Origin: Bathynomus jamesi
Taxonomy: Eukaryota > Arthropoda > Malacostraca > Isopoda > Cirolanidae
NCBI GenBank assembly: GCA_023014485.1
Contig: JAJOZX010005780.1
Location: 186,001 to 250,000, forward strand
Direction of reading: 5' to 3'
Length of the DNA stretch: 64,000 nt
Each line of letters starts with the position of its first letter. The stretch's first letter is position 1. Below, piece after piece: positions 21,528 through 32,004 of this stretch. A program made the position numbers and the translations under genes. The notes below the pieces were generated by a model that worked only from the letters and a program-made list of their open reading frames with translations, had not been told where the DNA came from and made no database searches.

Positions 21528-21556
21528 TAACCTAACCTAACCTAACCTAACCTAAC
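21526..21556. repeat. interstitial telomeric repeat (CCTAA)6
   Basis: Six perfect tandem CCTAA units, the complement of the arthropod telomere unit TTAGG, immediately beside the MULE-like coding scrap. Confidence 0.9.
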
Positions 21557-21689
21557 CATTCAGGTAGACAAAACAGTGATCAACTAGAGTGAATCAACAT
21601 AGACAAAGATTATAATATTTGTTTAGGATTACTTCATAGCACACGAACAATAATATAAAAAATGGAGGCTTTTGTCCTACTTTGCACTT

Positions 21690-22112
21690 TAACTGAAGGG
21701 CTTTTGTTCTAGGGGGCTTTTGTCGGGACCCCACCTTATTCACAGTGGAGATTCTATTAGTGAGTCGAATGGTTTTGGTCCCCAGTTCAAGCGTCGTCTC
21801 CACTCCATGGAGAATGGGAAATGGGTTTTAAGATAATGTATATAAATATGTATTATTCAATTATGCATACTCATACCATATTTTTAGTTTAGTTTATGAT
21901 AATACCAACATTAGTAATAATGATAATAGTAATAATAAATATGCCACCATACACATAATAGTGATGAGGCTTTAGGGTCAGTTTATTTACAAATAAGTAA
22001 ATTCTTCAAAAAGTTATATTGTAACGTTTTAACAATAAAAGTCTGTATGCAACATTTTTAATTCGACATTGTAAATAGCAAAGTTCATAAAGCACTCAAG
22101 TTGAAGACTTTA
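21690..22112. other. AT-rich spacer
   Basis: No feature recognised apart from AT-rich runs. Confidence 0.4.
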
Positions 22113-22116
22113 TTAA

Positions 22117-22362
22117 CCCTTTAACGACGGATGGTACCTTAAGGTCCACCAGAAATAACAATATAAATTGTACTACAATGCTTCGTTTCTATAAATGTTT
22201 CTACATGTTTATATAGATATCATTTAATTGTCGAGAAAGGAACCCAAAATGTGTATCATCTCATTGACTAGTTACTAAAATATTTAGTTTTGAATAACAA
22301 TAAAACCTATACGTTCTGGTAACAAGAGTGACTGCATATGCTGCGGACTCGTCCTTAAAGGG
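22117..22362. mobile_element. 246-bp MITE with TTAA target duplications (piggyBac-like)
   Basis: The ends CCCTTTAACGACG and, inverted, CCCTTTAAGGACG form a 13-bp inverted repeat with one mismatch. TTAA is present at both flanks (22113-22116 and 22363-22366). The TTAA duplication and CCCTTTAA ends suit a nonautonomous piggyBac-type (or Kolobok-type) element. No coding sequence. Confidence 0.75.
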
Positions 22363-22689
22363 TTAAGTGATCTTTTTGTAACTTTAACCTTCCAAGTAAT
22401 GAAGGATAGGTTTCTTCTTTTTGTATAGCTTTTAGGTATATAAGGTCAAAAGGGAGCCAGTAAGTTGCCGATTAGTGTGTGTACGGTCTCCAATTTTGAA
22501 ATCTAATTCTGACACGAATTTGTCCTTGACCTATTTTGGTTCATGTAACCAAACGGTTTAAAAGTTTCATTTACCTAATACGAAACTTTATTGTTTGTAC
22601 CTAGACAATAGATTTCAATCTGTATACAGCAATATACAGTTAAAATATGCTGTAATAAAATAATAAAAGGTGTGTGTGTGTATATATAT

Positions 22690-23055
22690 ATACGTATATA
22701 CCTGAGTATAAGTCGATCTCGTGTATAGGTCGAACCTTGATTTTTGGCCAAGAAATCATTAATTTATCATATGCGTCGTGTATAGGTCGACCCCAGTTGT
22801 TGAGGGTAGAGGAACAACAAATTAGGGTAATAAAGCACCATATTTTATGGCATATAAAACTCATTTCCAAAAACTAGAAACTGGCAACTGCGTCCAGATG
22901 ACCTTAAACACGTCATCATGTATAGACAGGTTACTGATAACCTACTGTGTAACAGCCATTTCCAATTGTGTCTTGTTGTAGTGTAGACGTGCCAGACCCA
23001 TATTCGCTGTCAGCATGGATTCAAGAAGAAACATGTCTGAAGCTAACAGTAGCTT
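22690..23055 (+). mobile_element. end of a DNA transposon with CTCGTGTATAGGTCGA terminus
   Basis: The terminal region shares CTCGTGTATAGGTCGA with the minus strand at about 29.60-29.63 kb and repeats GTGTATAGGTCGA internally near 22781. A short frame MDSRRNMSEANSSF ends at 23058, just before a different, hAT-like terminus (CAGGCGCGGACTGGC) at 23060. The same two termini are also neighbours near 29.5 kb. The family is not certain; pogo/Tigger is a guess. Confidence 0.4.
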
Positions 23056-24181
23056 CTAACCAGGCGCGGACTGGCTCAAAAAATTTCCACCGGCCAGGTG
23101 TCACTGAGAGGGCCCCCAAAAAGCTTCAGTAAATTCTGCCCCCTCAAAAAGTGTTTATGGATGTTTTAAAAATCTAGTAATTTTGTCATGACCTGTAAAT
23201 CCCCGCGAGTTTTTAATATAATTTTGAACTCAACCAAAATCAAATCTAATTAATACGCAGTCAGGGAATGACGAGGTGTACTTCTGAATACATGAAAGGT
23301 CTTGAAATCACTTTTACAGATCTTTTGTCGGTAGCTTAATTCTATATTCATTTAGTATAAATTTGTGTTACAAGAACCTGTTTCTGCGTTTCAAAAACGC
23401 GGTAGACCTACGTTGTAATTTATTAATTTCCAAACGCTCGTTTTTTTTTTGTTTTTTGTTGTTTAACTAATTAAAAGCATGGCACCCCCGTCAAGTACTT
23501 GCAGTCGCTGTGAAGGGAAATTTGCCGCTTACGCGTTTACAATGGCTAATAATAATGAACAGTTAGTTTGCAGGTGGTGCTCAAACTTGGAAGTGCTGAG
23601 GAACGAGTTAGAACGTGAGAAGGAGGCCAGAGAAAGGCTTGAAGAAAGGGTGATGCTCCTGACGGCAAAATTAGAATCCCTTGAGACTCCAGTTACGACC
23701 CCTCCTGCCTCAGTTTCTACTAATAATATAAATAGTATTAATAGCCCTCTCTCTTCTCCTAGTTCCCAACCCTTCGTTCGCGTGCGTAATGGAGCCCCAT
23801 TGAGAAAACCTAAGACATGTCTACCAGTAATAACAAACTAAGTTTTCTGTTTTAGGTTTCGATAATGCTGATGAACCGGAAATACGACTCGTTGGCGATT
23901 CCATTGTTCGAGGGCAGCTCGAGAAATTCTGTGGGAGAAACCCTCGTCGTAGGCGCCGTTACTGTTACCCTGGTGCAAGGGTGGAGGAGATAACTAATAG
24001 TGTTGACCAATTTACAAACGGTACCTCCGAGGACACAACGTATGTTATTCATGTCGGTACTAATAACGTTTTAAATTCTAGATCGGAAGAACTGCTGGCT
24101 AGGTACAGGGACTTACTAGAGCGATTAAAGGAAAAAACAAATAAGATTGTTTTAACAGGTATGCTTCCTCAAATTACACAG

Positions 24182-24664
24182 CTGAACAAAAAAAAATTTT
24201 TTGTTTCGTTGCCAAGAAAATTCGTACGAATTTAGGGTATTTTGAGATTGCTGAATTCCAAAATGAAAGTAGTTTTTCCGATTTGGTTCTATTCTTGAGA
24301 TAATGAATACCCTCAATTAATAGGAACGTAACCATAACGCGTGCATATGGGAAACTACCGGAACATTCTAGATGGTGAGACACGCGAATATTCTTAGTGT
24401 TTACTCCGCGATCATTCTAGAATATTCCCCCTCCGTATATAAGTCATCGGCCACCCAACCAGTAAGTAGGCTCCGCCTGAACATTAAATTTTTTGCATTT
24501 TTACGTGTTTCAATGGGGTACCAATTATCTCATAAATTAGAGCCAATCTAGCAAAACCGATGTCATATTCGGAATCAGCACCACAAAGTTACCCCAAAAT
24601 CACTAATATGATTGGCAATAAAATGAGTGTTGACCAGTGTTATCCATCGTAACAATTTCTACAG
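24182..24664. mobile_element. foldback insertion inside CR1 ORF1
   Basis: About 480 bp separate the two halves of the CR1 SGNH domain. Its outer about 110 bp on each side are diverged inverted repeats. Read inward, both arms share the order GTTGCCAA/TTGCCAA, GGGTA, GCTGA, then TTGAGATAAT/ATGAGATAAT next to GGTAC/GAATACCC. ACAG flanks both sides (24178-24181 and 24661-24664), a possible target duplication. The middle carries a heat-shock-type promoter. No coding sequence. Confidence 0.65.
24361..24443 (+). promoter_or_regulatory. heat-shock-type promoter: three HSEs and a TATA box
   Basis: Heat-shock elements are alternating GAA/TTC units spaced by two bases. Here GAAcaTTC starts at 24361, GAAtaTTC at 24386, and a perfect three-unit TTCtaGAAtaTTC spans 24415-24427. 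A TATA box (TATATAAG, 24436-24443) follows 8 bp later, the arrangement of arthropod hsp70-type promoters. Initiation would be expected near 24461-24470, rightward, toward the rest of the CR1. Function is inferred from motif geometry only. Confidence 0.6.
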
Positions 24665-24917
24665 CAAGCCGACCTATATTAACAATAACCTAAAGTCTCT
24701 TTGCCAACAGGAAGGAATGCATTTTGCGAATTTTTGGAACAGTTTCTACGGCAGGAGGGCCTTGTTCATCGGAGATTGACTTCATCTTAATGACGTTGGA
24801 GCTGCGCGTTTAGGAAGACTATTTCATAATACTGTCTCTTCTTTTCAGGCTGCCGTAACTCGAACGGTCCCAGCGTAAATTCCATAAATTTCCACTGCGC
24901 TCGCGAAGGTGTCGCAA

Positions 24918-27710
24918 TTACAAACAATTTGAAGGTTCTATCCTTAAATGCTCGTAGCCTACGAAATAAAAGAAACGAATTTTTTTCTTTAATTGCTTGT
25001 AAAGACTGAGATATAATTGCGATAAATGAATTGTGGCTTAGCACTGAAACTCGTGACTTTGTAGGGGAGTATCAAATTAAAGGTTATAGACTTTTTGTTA
25101 AAAGCAGAATAGGTAGGCGAGGAGGCGGTGTTATGTTGTATATCAAAGATAATATAGCGAACGTTATAGAAGTAGAGCACACAATTCCAGAACCGATAGA
25201 TTCGACTATAGCAGAAATTAAATTGAACGATTTCAAATTTGTTGTTGCGGTTATATATAGGCCCCCTAATCAAACAGCTGATACGGACGAAGCGTTATAT
25301 TGTGAACTAAAGAGAATAATCGGTAGTGAGCAGGCTTTAGTTATGGGTGACTTTAATTGCGCTAAGGTAAATTATGATACAATGCAGGGAGACGCGGAAG
25401 GTAATCGTTTAGTTAATTTTCTCGAGGATAGCTTTCTTATTCAAAAGGTTAGGGAACCTACGAGGTTGGACAGTATTTTAGATTTAGTAATAACTACGGA
25501 TGATAGGCTAATTACTGATCTTCAAGTAATAGAACTGTTAAGCAATAGCTATCACAATATGGTAGAGTTTGTCCTCTCAGTAAGTCACTCGAAACCAGCT
25601 AACTCGACTAAAATTCCTAACTTCCAGCACGCAGACTTTAGTAAATTTCGAAATAAATTGTCACACGTCAATTGGGAAAACGTAATGGGGAACTCCAACG
25701 CAAAACTAATGTGGGAATCGTTCGAAACAGTATTTAGGACTATAAATGAGGAATGTGTACCGTACAAAATTAAGCGTGCGAAAGTAAACAACAAGCCCTT
25801 ATGGTTTACTTCAAGAGTAGGAGACATTATAAAGAGTAGAGATAGGGCTTATAGGCTACATAATTGCGATAAAGACAATTTGTGGTTACGAAACAACTAC
25901 ATATCTCTAAGGTGAAGCGAAAAGTGTAAAAAAAAGTCCAAGCGCGAATTTGAAATCTCCATAGCTCGTGACGGTAAAGAAAACCCCAAGCGATTCTTTC
26001 AATACGTCAACAATAGAAATCCAGTAAAAAGTGTCTTGGGGCCGTTGAAAAATGTAAACGGAGATCTAGTTTCTGAAAACAAGGAAATGGCTACCTTGCT
26101 AAACGAATTTTTTACGTCAGTTTTTACTATAGAAGATGTAACGAATATCCCTACGGTCATAGACATAATACCTTTTGATAATGGTAATATTTTGGATAAT
26201 ATAGTGGTTAGTGAAGGGGAGGTAATGCGCTATATTGATAAATTGAAAACGCGTAAATCACCGGGGCCGGATTCCATATATCCCATACAACTAAAAGAAT
26301 TAAAAGATAGCATTGTTGTGCCGCTAACAAAGATTTTTAATGCGTCTATTTCTGAGGGGTGCGTACCAGATAATTTAAAGTTAGCAAACGTAACACCTAT
26401 CTTTAAGAAAGGCGATAAAGGTGCGGCGGGAAATTATAGGCCAATCAGTTTAACGTCTGTTGTAGGTAAGCTACTGGAATCAATAATTAGGGATCGTATA
26501 GTCGAACACTTAGAATTGCATAAACTAGTTAGAAATACGCAGCACGGTTTTAGGCGAAACAAATCTTGCTTAATTAATCTTTTAGAATTTTTCCAAAGCG
26601 TGGTTAACGTTTACGATAGACATCGGGCATGTAGTGTATTTAGATTTTCAAAAAGCGTTTGACACCGTGCCGCACAAAAGACTGATTGAAAAAACTAAGG
26701 CTCATGGAATCAGGGGTGTAGTAATAAATTGGCTAGAAGAGTGGTTGCGAGGTAGGAAACAGAGGGTGGTCGTTGATGGAGCGGAGTCGTGTTGGGCTAA
26801 TGTAGCGAGTGGCGTTCCTCAGGGTTCTGTATTGGGCCCCTTGCTTTTTCTTATATATATTAACGATTTAGATGTCGGCCTAGTTAGTACAGTTTCAAAG
26901 TTTGCGGATGACACGAAGCTGGGTGGTAGGGCGATTAATGACGAAGATAGAGGTAAAATCCAGGAAGATCTGAATAAAATCGTTGATTGGTCAGTCACAT
27001 GGCAAATGAGAGTTAACGTCGATAAGCGTAAAATTTTGCATATAGGTTCGCGTAACGGTAATTTTGCGTATAGTATGTCAGGGAAAAAGTTAACAAGCGT
27101 AGAGCAGCAAAAAGATTTAGGAGTTATAGTCACTGGTGATTTAAAAGTAGCGAAACAAAGTACAGCAGCGGTTAATAAGGCGAACAAAGTGTTAGGTTTT
27201 ATAGCTCGGAATTTTGAGTACAAATCGCGCGATATTATAGTTCCTCTTTATAAATCATTAGTTAGACCCCATTTGGAGTACGCGATCCAATTTTGGAATC
27301 CGCATATGCGCAAAGATATAGACGAAATTGAAAGAGTTCAAAGACGAGCAACTAAGATGATTCCGTCGCTTAGGTCAAAGTCGTACGAGGATAGGCTTAA
27401 GGAGTTAAAATTGACAACACTCGAGACTCGGAGGCTAAGGGGTGATCTAATCCAGGTGTTCAAAATTATGAATGGGTTCGATAACGTAGATAGAGATAGC
27501 TTTTTCGAAATATCTCAATATAATAGGACTAGAAATAACGGGTGTAAGTTGACAAGTAGAAGGTTCGAGACAACAGTTGCCAAAAACTTTTTTACCCACA
27601 GAATAGTAAATAGCTGGAATAGTTTGCCGGTAGAAGTAATTAGTAGCACGTCTATAAACATGTTTAAAAATCGATTGGATGCATATGTTGATAGATTGGG
27701 TATAGTTTAA
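24918..27710 (+). pseudogene. CR1 ORF2: endonuclease plus reverse transcriptase
   Basis: ORF2 of the CR1 LINE, which nicks target DNA and reverse-transcribes the element RNA. The apurinic-type endonuclease starts near LKVLSLNARSLRNK (about 24940) and has YRPPNQ and MGDFNC. The late SDHN motif reads SYHN, losing the Asp. The RT frame has NYRPISLTSV, QHGFRRNKSC, YLDFQKAFDTVPH, GVPQGSVLGPLLF and KFADDTKL, then the CR1 C-terminal domain to LGIV. Breaks are a TGA near 25008, a TGA at 25913 and a frameshift near 26634. The RT catalytic FADD is intact. A 5'-truncated sister copy lies at 173-968. Confidence 0.9.
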
Positions 27711-28450
27711 GGTAGTAAAATTAAGGCTTTGTGGGGATAGATCCCACAGCTCAACACAAGTGTTGTGGGATATAGGGAGGCAGCATCTTGGATTAGGGGA
27801 TACTCTCTGTCCTTACACACCCCATTTAAAGAGATTCCTCTGTCGAGCGGTGCCTCCCATAGTACTGTGAGGTATTGAAAAACTCATGATCTTCACTTGC
27901 CCCACAAACACCTTTAAATGGGAGACTCAAAATGGGTGCACACACATTTCTGCATTACTGTACAGTCTTTACAGCCACACCTACACTTTTCCTCCTAAGT
28001 ATATATATTGTAATGTATATGGTGGTAAATTTTGACTTGGTCCACAATCGATATGGATCGTGACTTATTTTTGGTTGGATGGATACCGTAATGAAATTGA
28101 CTGGATCCTTTGGATCTGATATATTTGCATGTCGGTTATAAATAGATACAGAGACAGAGTGTAACATATTTGTGGGTAGTAGTCTATTATGACTTGATCC
28201 TCTGGATCCAGAGATTCTATCTTTAGTTTTAAATCGATAATGAATTAGTTTTAAATTGATAATTATTTAGTTTCGTAAAAATTGGTCGTTGCCAATGTAC
28301 AGGCAGTTTTTACATAAATTTCTTATGTTCTTGTGGTTCGGAACCCACGTAAAATTGTAGGTCCCCTCCGCCACCACGGAGGACATACACAATACACAAT
28401 TACGAACACAGTTAGGTAGACCAGCCATGAGTGGATCCTAGGGTCATTGT
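27711..28450 (+). mobile_element. CR1 3' UTR
   Basis: About 740 bp following the ORF2 stop, matched along its length by the inverted copy at 173-905. It is unusually long for CR1, whose 3' UTRs are often short, and it ends near GGATCCTAGGGTCATTG without an obvious octamer tail before (TA)n begins. Confidence 0.75.
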
Positions 28451-28471
28451 TGGTCTGAAACATTATAACAT

Positions 28472-28474
<3 letters not shown>

Positions 28475-28533
<59 letters not shown>

Positions 28534-28534
28534 A

Positions 28535-28580
<46 letters not shown>
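28475..28580. repeat. (TA)n/(TG)n microsatellite
   Basis: Two (TA)n runs around a short TGTGTGTG segment, directly downstream of the CR1 end. Confidence 0.95.
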
Positions 28581-28582
<2 letters not shown>

Positions 28583-28584
28583 GT

Positions 28585-29360
28585 TCATTACAATATGAGT
28601 TACTCAGGAAAATCATAGAAAACGTTGAAGTAGAAAGAGACTTTTTTTCAATCCCAAACGAAACTGTCACTTACTTAAACTATTACAGAGGGGCCCATTA
28701 TCAACAGTAGGCCACAGACCTTTCTTCTTTTAGTTACGCCTCTGATAATAATAATATATACAGTATATTTATATAGCGCACAATATCAATGAATAACGTT
28801 TTCAAAGGCGTTTAGAAAAAAGGTATATGAGGAAATTATTAGGGGTGTGGATTGTAGGTTTGGGTATGCTGCGTATGCAGGTTCTTGGGATCTAGGCTGA
28901 ACTGGCTGAGCGCTGCTGGCCTTTATTCAGCTCCTAAGATATTTATGTGTTTAAAGCTTAAAAATATAAAAAATTAACAATTACTTAAATAAAAATTCAG
29001 TAAATTACTCACGTTATAAAGACGAAGAGCAAAAAATCGGCGCGCCAGCACAAATGCAACACCGCTTTAAAAATATTTACTTTATTTACTTAATTTTATT
29101 TTTCGCGCCAAAAATAGTGTCCTAGAGTGCTGATTGGTTATACTAGAAATCTCAGAAATGCGTTTGGCAACATAGCGATTTTTAACATATTTATTTAATT
29201 AATTTTCAACAAATAAAATAAATATATTATAATAAATTTATTTCAATAAAAATTTATTTAAACGGACATAATTTATCAACGAATAAACTAAAGTTAATAA
29301 TCCTAAACAATTTAAATATCAATTATTTTACTAGTATTAAAAAAAGTGGAAAATTTTTAA
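28585..29360. other. AT-rich intergenic DNA, nothing recognised
   Basis: No open frame or repeat match was seen. A 3' stretch (29180-29350) is very rich in ATTTA-type words. Confidence 0.4.
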
Positions 29361-29364
29361 TGCC

Positions 29365-29636
29365 GTTTTGTCGCCAACCTACGTTGCCGTGTTGGCACTT
29401 GTTTTGACCCCTGTGAACACCCCTGAAGTCTTATATAGTAATACGTCGAACAAATTTAGGGCCCCCAACGGAAAGGGCCCGGTCCGGGGCCAGTCCGCGC
29501 CTGCAGTCCTAGCCCTCCCTATCGTGCACGGATTTCAACCCCACGAAAATGTTACCCTTATATAGGTCGACCCCCTAATTTTTGCCTAAGAATTCAGTCT
29601 TAAAAACTCGACCTATACACGAGTATATACGGTATA
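29365..29636 (-). mobile_element. two nested DNA-transposon ends (hAT-like and GTATAGGTCGA type)
   Basis: Read on the minus strand from 29636: TATACCGTATATACTCG, then GTGTATAGGTCGA, about 110 bp of interior, then an abrupt hAT-like terminus CAGGCGCGGACTGGCCC near 29503 that continues leftward. Both termini match those at 22.7-23.1 kb. Neither element is complete here. Confidence 0.4.
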
Positions 29637-29860
29637 TGTTACGGCCTTTTTGCAAAATGGCCGGCTTATTTGCAAAAAGGCCAATATGATGGCCTTTTTG
29701 CAAATGGGCATTACAATGCTGGCCACTTTGGAAAAAGGCCAGCATATTGGCCATTTTGCAAAATAGCCGGCCGTTTTGCATCATAGCAAATATGCTTCCT
29801 GGACATTTTACAAAAATGACAAAGCCGTTAGGGTGCAAAAATGACAAAGCCTTTAGGGTG
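29637..29860. repeat. cluster of GGCC...TTTGCAAA...GGCC hairpin units
   Basis: About eight imperfect units based on GGCCTTTTTGCAAA and its complement TTTGCAAAATGGCC alternate in orientation, so the stretch can form many short hairpins. It ends with a direct duplication of AAAATGACAAAGCC (about 29812 and 29838). Confidence 0.7.
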
Positions 29861-30000
29861 CGTTCACACTAACATAGAATACAAAAATGCATTTATTGCA
29901 ATAACATATGTTAACAAAATAAAACATAAAAAATATATGTGAACAAAATAAACGTAACAAAATAATCAAGCCTTCATATTTGTGAATATGCAGATCTCAA

Positions 30001-30180
30001 TCAGACTTGATGGAGCAAGTGATGCCGCACGTGCATCTGCTGTTGCATGGGGCCTTGTTTTTGAAGCACTTGCAGCGCTTGCTTAGATAAGATTTCCTGC
30101 AGCCGCACGTTAAGAATCCCTGTCCATGCCCCATGGATTCTGATATTGCAACTTCACGTAGACAGCAACAATGAGAGAAG
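30001..30180 (-). pseudogene. Cys-rich C-terminal tail of a KRBA2-like integrase transposon
   Basis: Minus-strand codons read LREVAISES, then GHGQGFLTCGCRKSY, SKRCKCFKNKAPCNSRC and TCGITCSIKSD before a stop at 30001-30003. This Cys-rich pattern after an SLREA-like motif matches the tail of proteins annotated as KRAB-A domain-containing 2-like, which carry a retroviral-type integrase. Only the tail is present and no integrase core was found nearby. Confidence 0.5.
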
Positions 30181-30344
30181 CAACAATAATTGTCTATTTT
30201 AGATGTTCAAAGTGTCTTTCTTCAACTTGAACACATTGTTCACAACGTCCCACTACTGATCGATAGACATGTAAAAGTTTACTAGTTAATTTTAGAACAA
30301 CTTGTGTACACACACACACACACACACACACACGTGTATATATA

Positions 30345-31245
30345 CAGGGCGTCCCAAAAAAATGTATACACACTTTAAATACTTATAAAGGCAGTGTTTA
30401 TTGAAATACATTTCATTTTCAAAATGTAATAGAATCTACAGACATTATTTAATTGTTTTGTCAACGCCTGTTTTCAAACTGACGTTCGTTCTGGTCCAGG
30501 CACTGCTGATAACGCGAAGCAATGGAATCGCAAACATCACGAAACATTTCGTTTGGTATTTGTGTGCATTCTCGTTCAATGGCTGCTCTCAATTCAGCGA
30601 CTGTTGCAGGTTTTATAGCGTAGACTTTGTCTTTTAAGTATCCCCATAAAAAAAGTCTAGTGGTGTGAGGTCTGGTGAACGCGGAGGGTATTCTACGAAA
30701 CCCCTTCGTCCAATCCACATCCACATCGTGCCAAGTACCACTCGCAATACTCCACTCTTCGGTCTGGATCATCTTCATTAATAGCATGGACTAATCTTGG
30801 AATGTAACTTTTCCATTGACAGCGCTTCAAAATGCGTTGGACAGACGATTCTGAAATTCCTACCTCAGACTCGCTTGCCGCACAGATTTTCTTGGACTTT
30901 GGTGATACGTTTCCAGTACTCTTTCTTGCTTTGTGGGGCTTGTCGATGTCCGTGGTCTTCCGGAACGCTTCTTGTGGACATTCTGAACAGTTCCATCGGC
31001 TTCAAACTTATCTCTAATTCGAGTGATGGTAAGTCGCGTTGGTGGATCTGTTTGAAACTCCCTCCTAAACTGTCTTTGCACTTCAACTGCGTTTTCACAC
31101 TTCCAGTAGCATTTTAGAATGAATTTCCTTTGTTCAAAGCTTAGTCTGACTGCCATTATTAATTCTAATGGGTTTAACTTGGAAAGAAAGAAACATCAAT
31201 TGAGCTATCAGCTGTTAAAGTGTGTATACATTTTTTTGGGACGCC

Positions 31246-31248
<3 letters not shown>
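30345..31248 (-). mobile_element. Tc1/mariner-IS630 element with perfect TIRs, internally deleted
   Basis: The ends CAGGGCGTCCCAAAAAAATG (30345) and its exact complement ending at 31248 extend as a perfect inverted repeat of about 34 bp. TA flanks both ends (target duplication). At 904 bp it keeps both ends of the transposase gene but not the middle, so it could move only with a helper. Confidence 0.9.
30461..31156 (-). pseudogene. mariner-type transposase, catalytic core deleted
   Basis: The N-terminal frame (31156-30860) starts MAVRLSFEQRKFILKCYW and has [15 protein letters not shown] and SGRPRTST: the helix-turn-helix end-binding domain (DUF4817-like) and linker. A second frame (30787-30461) has FLWGYLKDKVY and ATVAELRAAIERECTQIP, the region after the third catalytic acid. 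The first two catalytic acids are gone. Confidence 0.8.
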
Positions 31249-31249
<1 letters not shown>

Positions 31250-31313
<64 letters not shown>

Positions 31314-31324
31314 ATATATATATA
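31250..31324. repeat. (TA)n/(TG)n microsatellite
   Basis: TA repeats with a short TG block between the mariner end and the SINE start. Confidence 0.95.
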
Positions 31325-31640
31325 TGCGCCTCGGTGGTGTAATGGTTAGCGTCGCTGATTAGAATCCATCGGCTCCGGGTTCGAGACCTGGTGACGTCAG
31401 CCGGCGCGCAGCAAAACCCAGCTGTTCATCCTTCCACACAATAAAGAAAGTGTTTGGTAGCTAAATGGGTACTCTGGCTGACCTAGTGTTTAAGACGCTG
31501 TGCTGCTGGTGAGGCGTGGTTCGGATTCCACATTAAACTGTAGGTGTAAGGTCGAGTGAAAAGCTTGACCTTCGTCAGAATGAACAATTCGGAAGCTAAC
31601 CAAAGGTTAAATCAAAGGTTATTGCGGTCCATAAATGACG
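31325..31640 (+). mobile_element. dimeric tRNA-derived SINE, full-length-like
   Basis: Monomer A has GGTGGTGTAATGGTTAGCG (A box) and GGGTTCGAGACC (B box) within 75 bp. About 70 bp later monomer B has GGCTGACCTAGTGTTTAAGACGC, followed by a common tail with GGTTCGGATTCCAC and GCTTGACCTTCGTCAG. The same order, inverted, occurs at 56805-57075; partial copies lie at 4.8, 15.5-16.1 and 57.6-57.85 kb. Transcription would be by RNA polymerase III. Confidence 0.75.
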
Positions 31641-31751
31641 ATCGGGTGAGATATACGAGTATTTATTTATTTGACCAATTTTACAATAGAAGTTTTAAGA
31701 TTTGTGTGCAATGTCTGTAGGGATTCTATCGTATGCGCGGACAAGTTTAAC

Positions 31752-32000
31752 TAAATAATTTCCTCAATAATTTCTTAAATTATTTCCTAAATTATTTCCT
31801 AAATTATTTCCTAAATTATTTCCCAAATTATTTCCTAAATAATTTCCTAAATTATTTCCTAAATAATTTCCTAAATTATTTCCTAAATAATTTCCTAAAT
31901 TATTTCCTAAATAATTTCCTAAATTATTTCCCAAATTATTTCCCAAATTATTTCCTAAATAATTTCCTAAATTATTTCCTAAATTATTTCCTAAATTAAA
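31752..32000. repeat. 12-bp minisatellite (TAAATTATTTCC)n
   Basis: About 20 tandem copies, mostly TAAATTATTTCC and TAAATAATTTCC alternating, with a few CCC variants. A later isolated AAATTATTTCC occurs near 32350. Confidence 0.9.
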
Positions 32001-32004
32001 TTAC

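Larger units (their letters stand above)
20966..21680 (-). mobile_element. possible MULE-derived element with GTAGGACAAAAG ends
   Basis: GTAGGACAAAAG at 20966-20977 is matched by its reverse complement at 21669-21680. Between them lie two imperfect direct repeats of about 120 bp (landmark TATACAGTAGCACACATTAA), a short coding scrap and a telomeric-type repeat. The short terminal match and unclear target duplication keep this tentative. Confidence 0.4.
23479..24881 (+). pseudogene. CR1 ORF1 (zinc ribbon, coiled coil, SGNH esterase), split by an insertion
   Basis: ORF1 of a CR1 LINE, an RNA-binding esterase-type protein of the RNP. The first block (23479-23841) starts MAPPSSTCSRCEGKF with two CxxC pairs (CSRC and CRWC) and a coiled coil (LERVMLLTAKLESLE region). 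After a shift, the SGNH domain shows VGDSIVRG, YPGARVEEI and HVGTNNV, then LTGMLPQI at about 24175. The frame is then interrupted by about 480 bp of foreign sequence. It resumes near 24670 with LCQQEGMHFANFW and GAARLGRLFHNTVSS, with one in-frame TGA, and ends at 24881. It is inactive as read. Confidence 0.8.

Noticed and set aside
23852..24052. Minus-strand open frames across the CR1 and the other LINE (many of 60-130 codons)
   Set aside because: They are shadows of the LINE reading frames on the opposite strand, without motifs.
31752..32000. CRISPR-like array or a GNNLGNYLGN repeat protein
   Set aside because: Units are 12 bp with no unique spacers, and the organism is eukaryotic. The open frame is a by-product of a period divisible by three.
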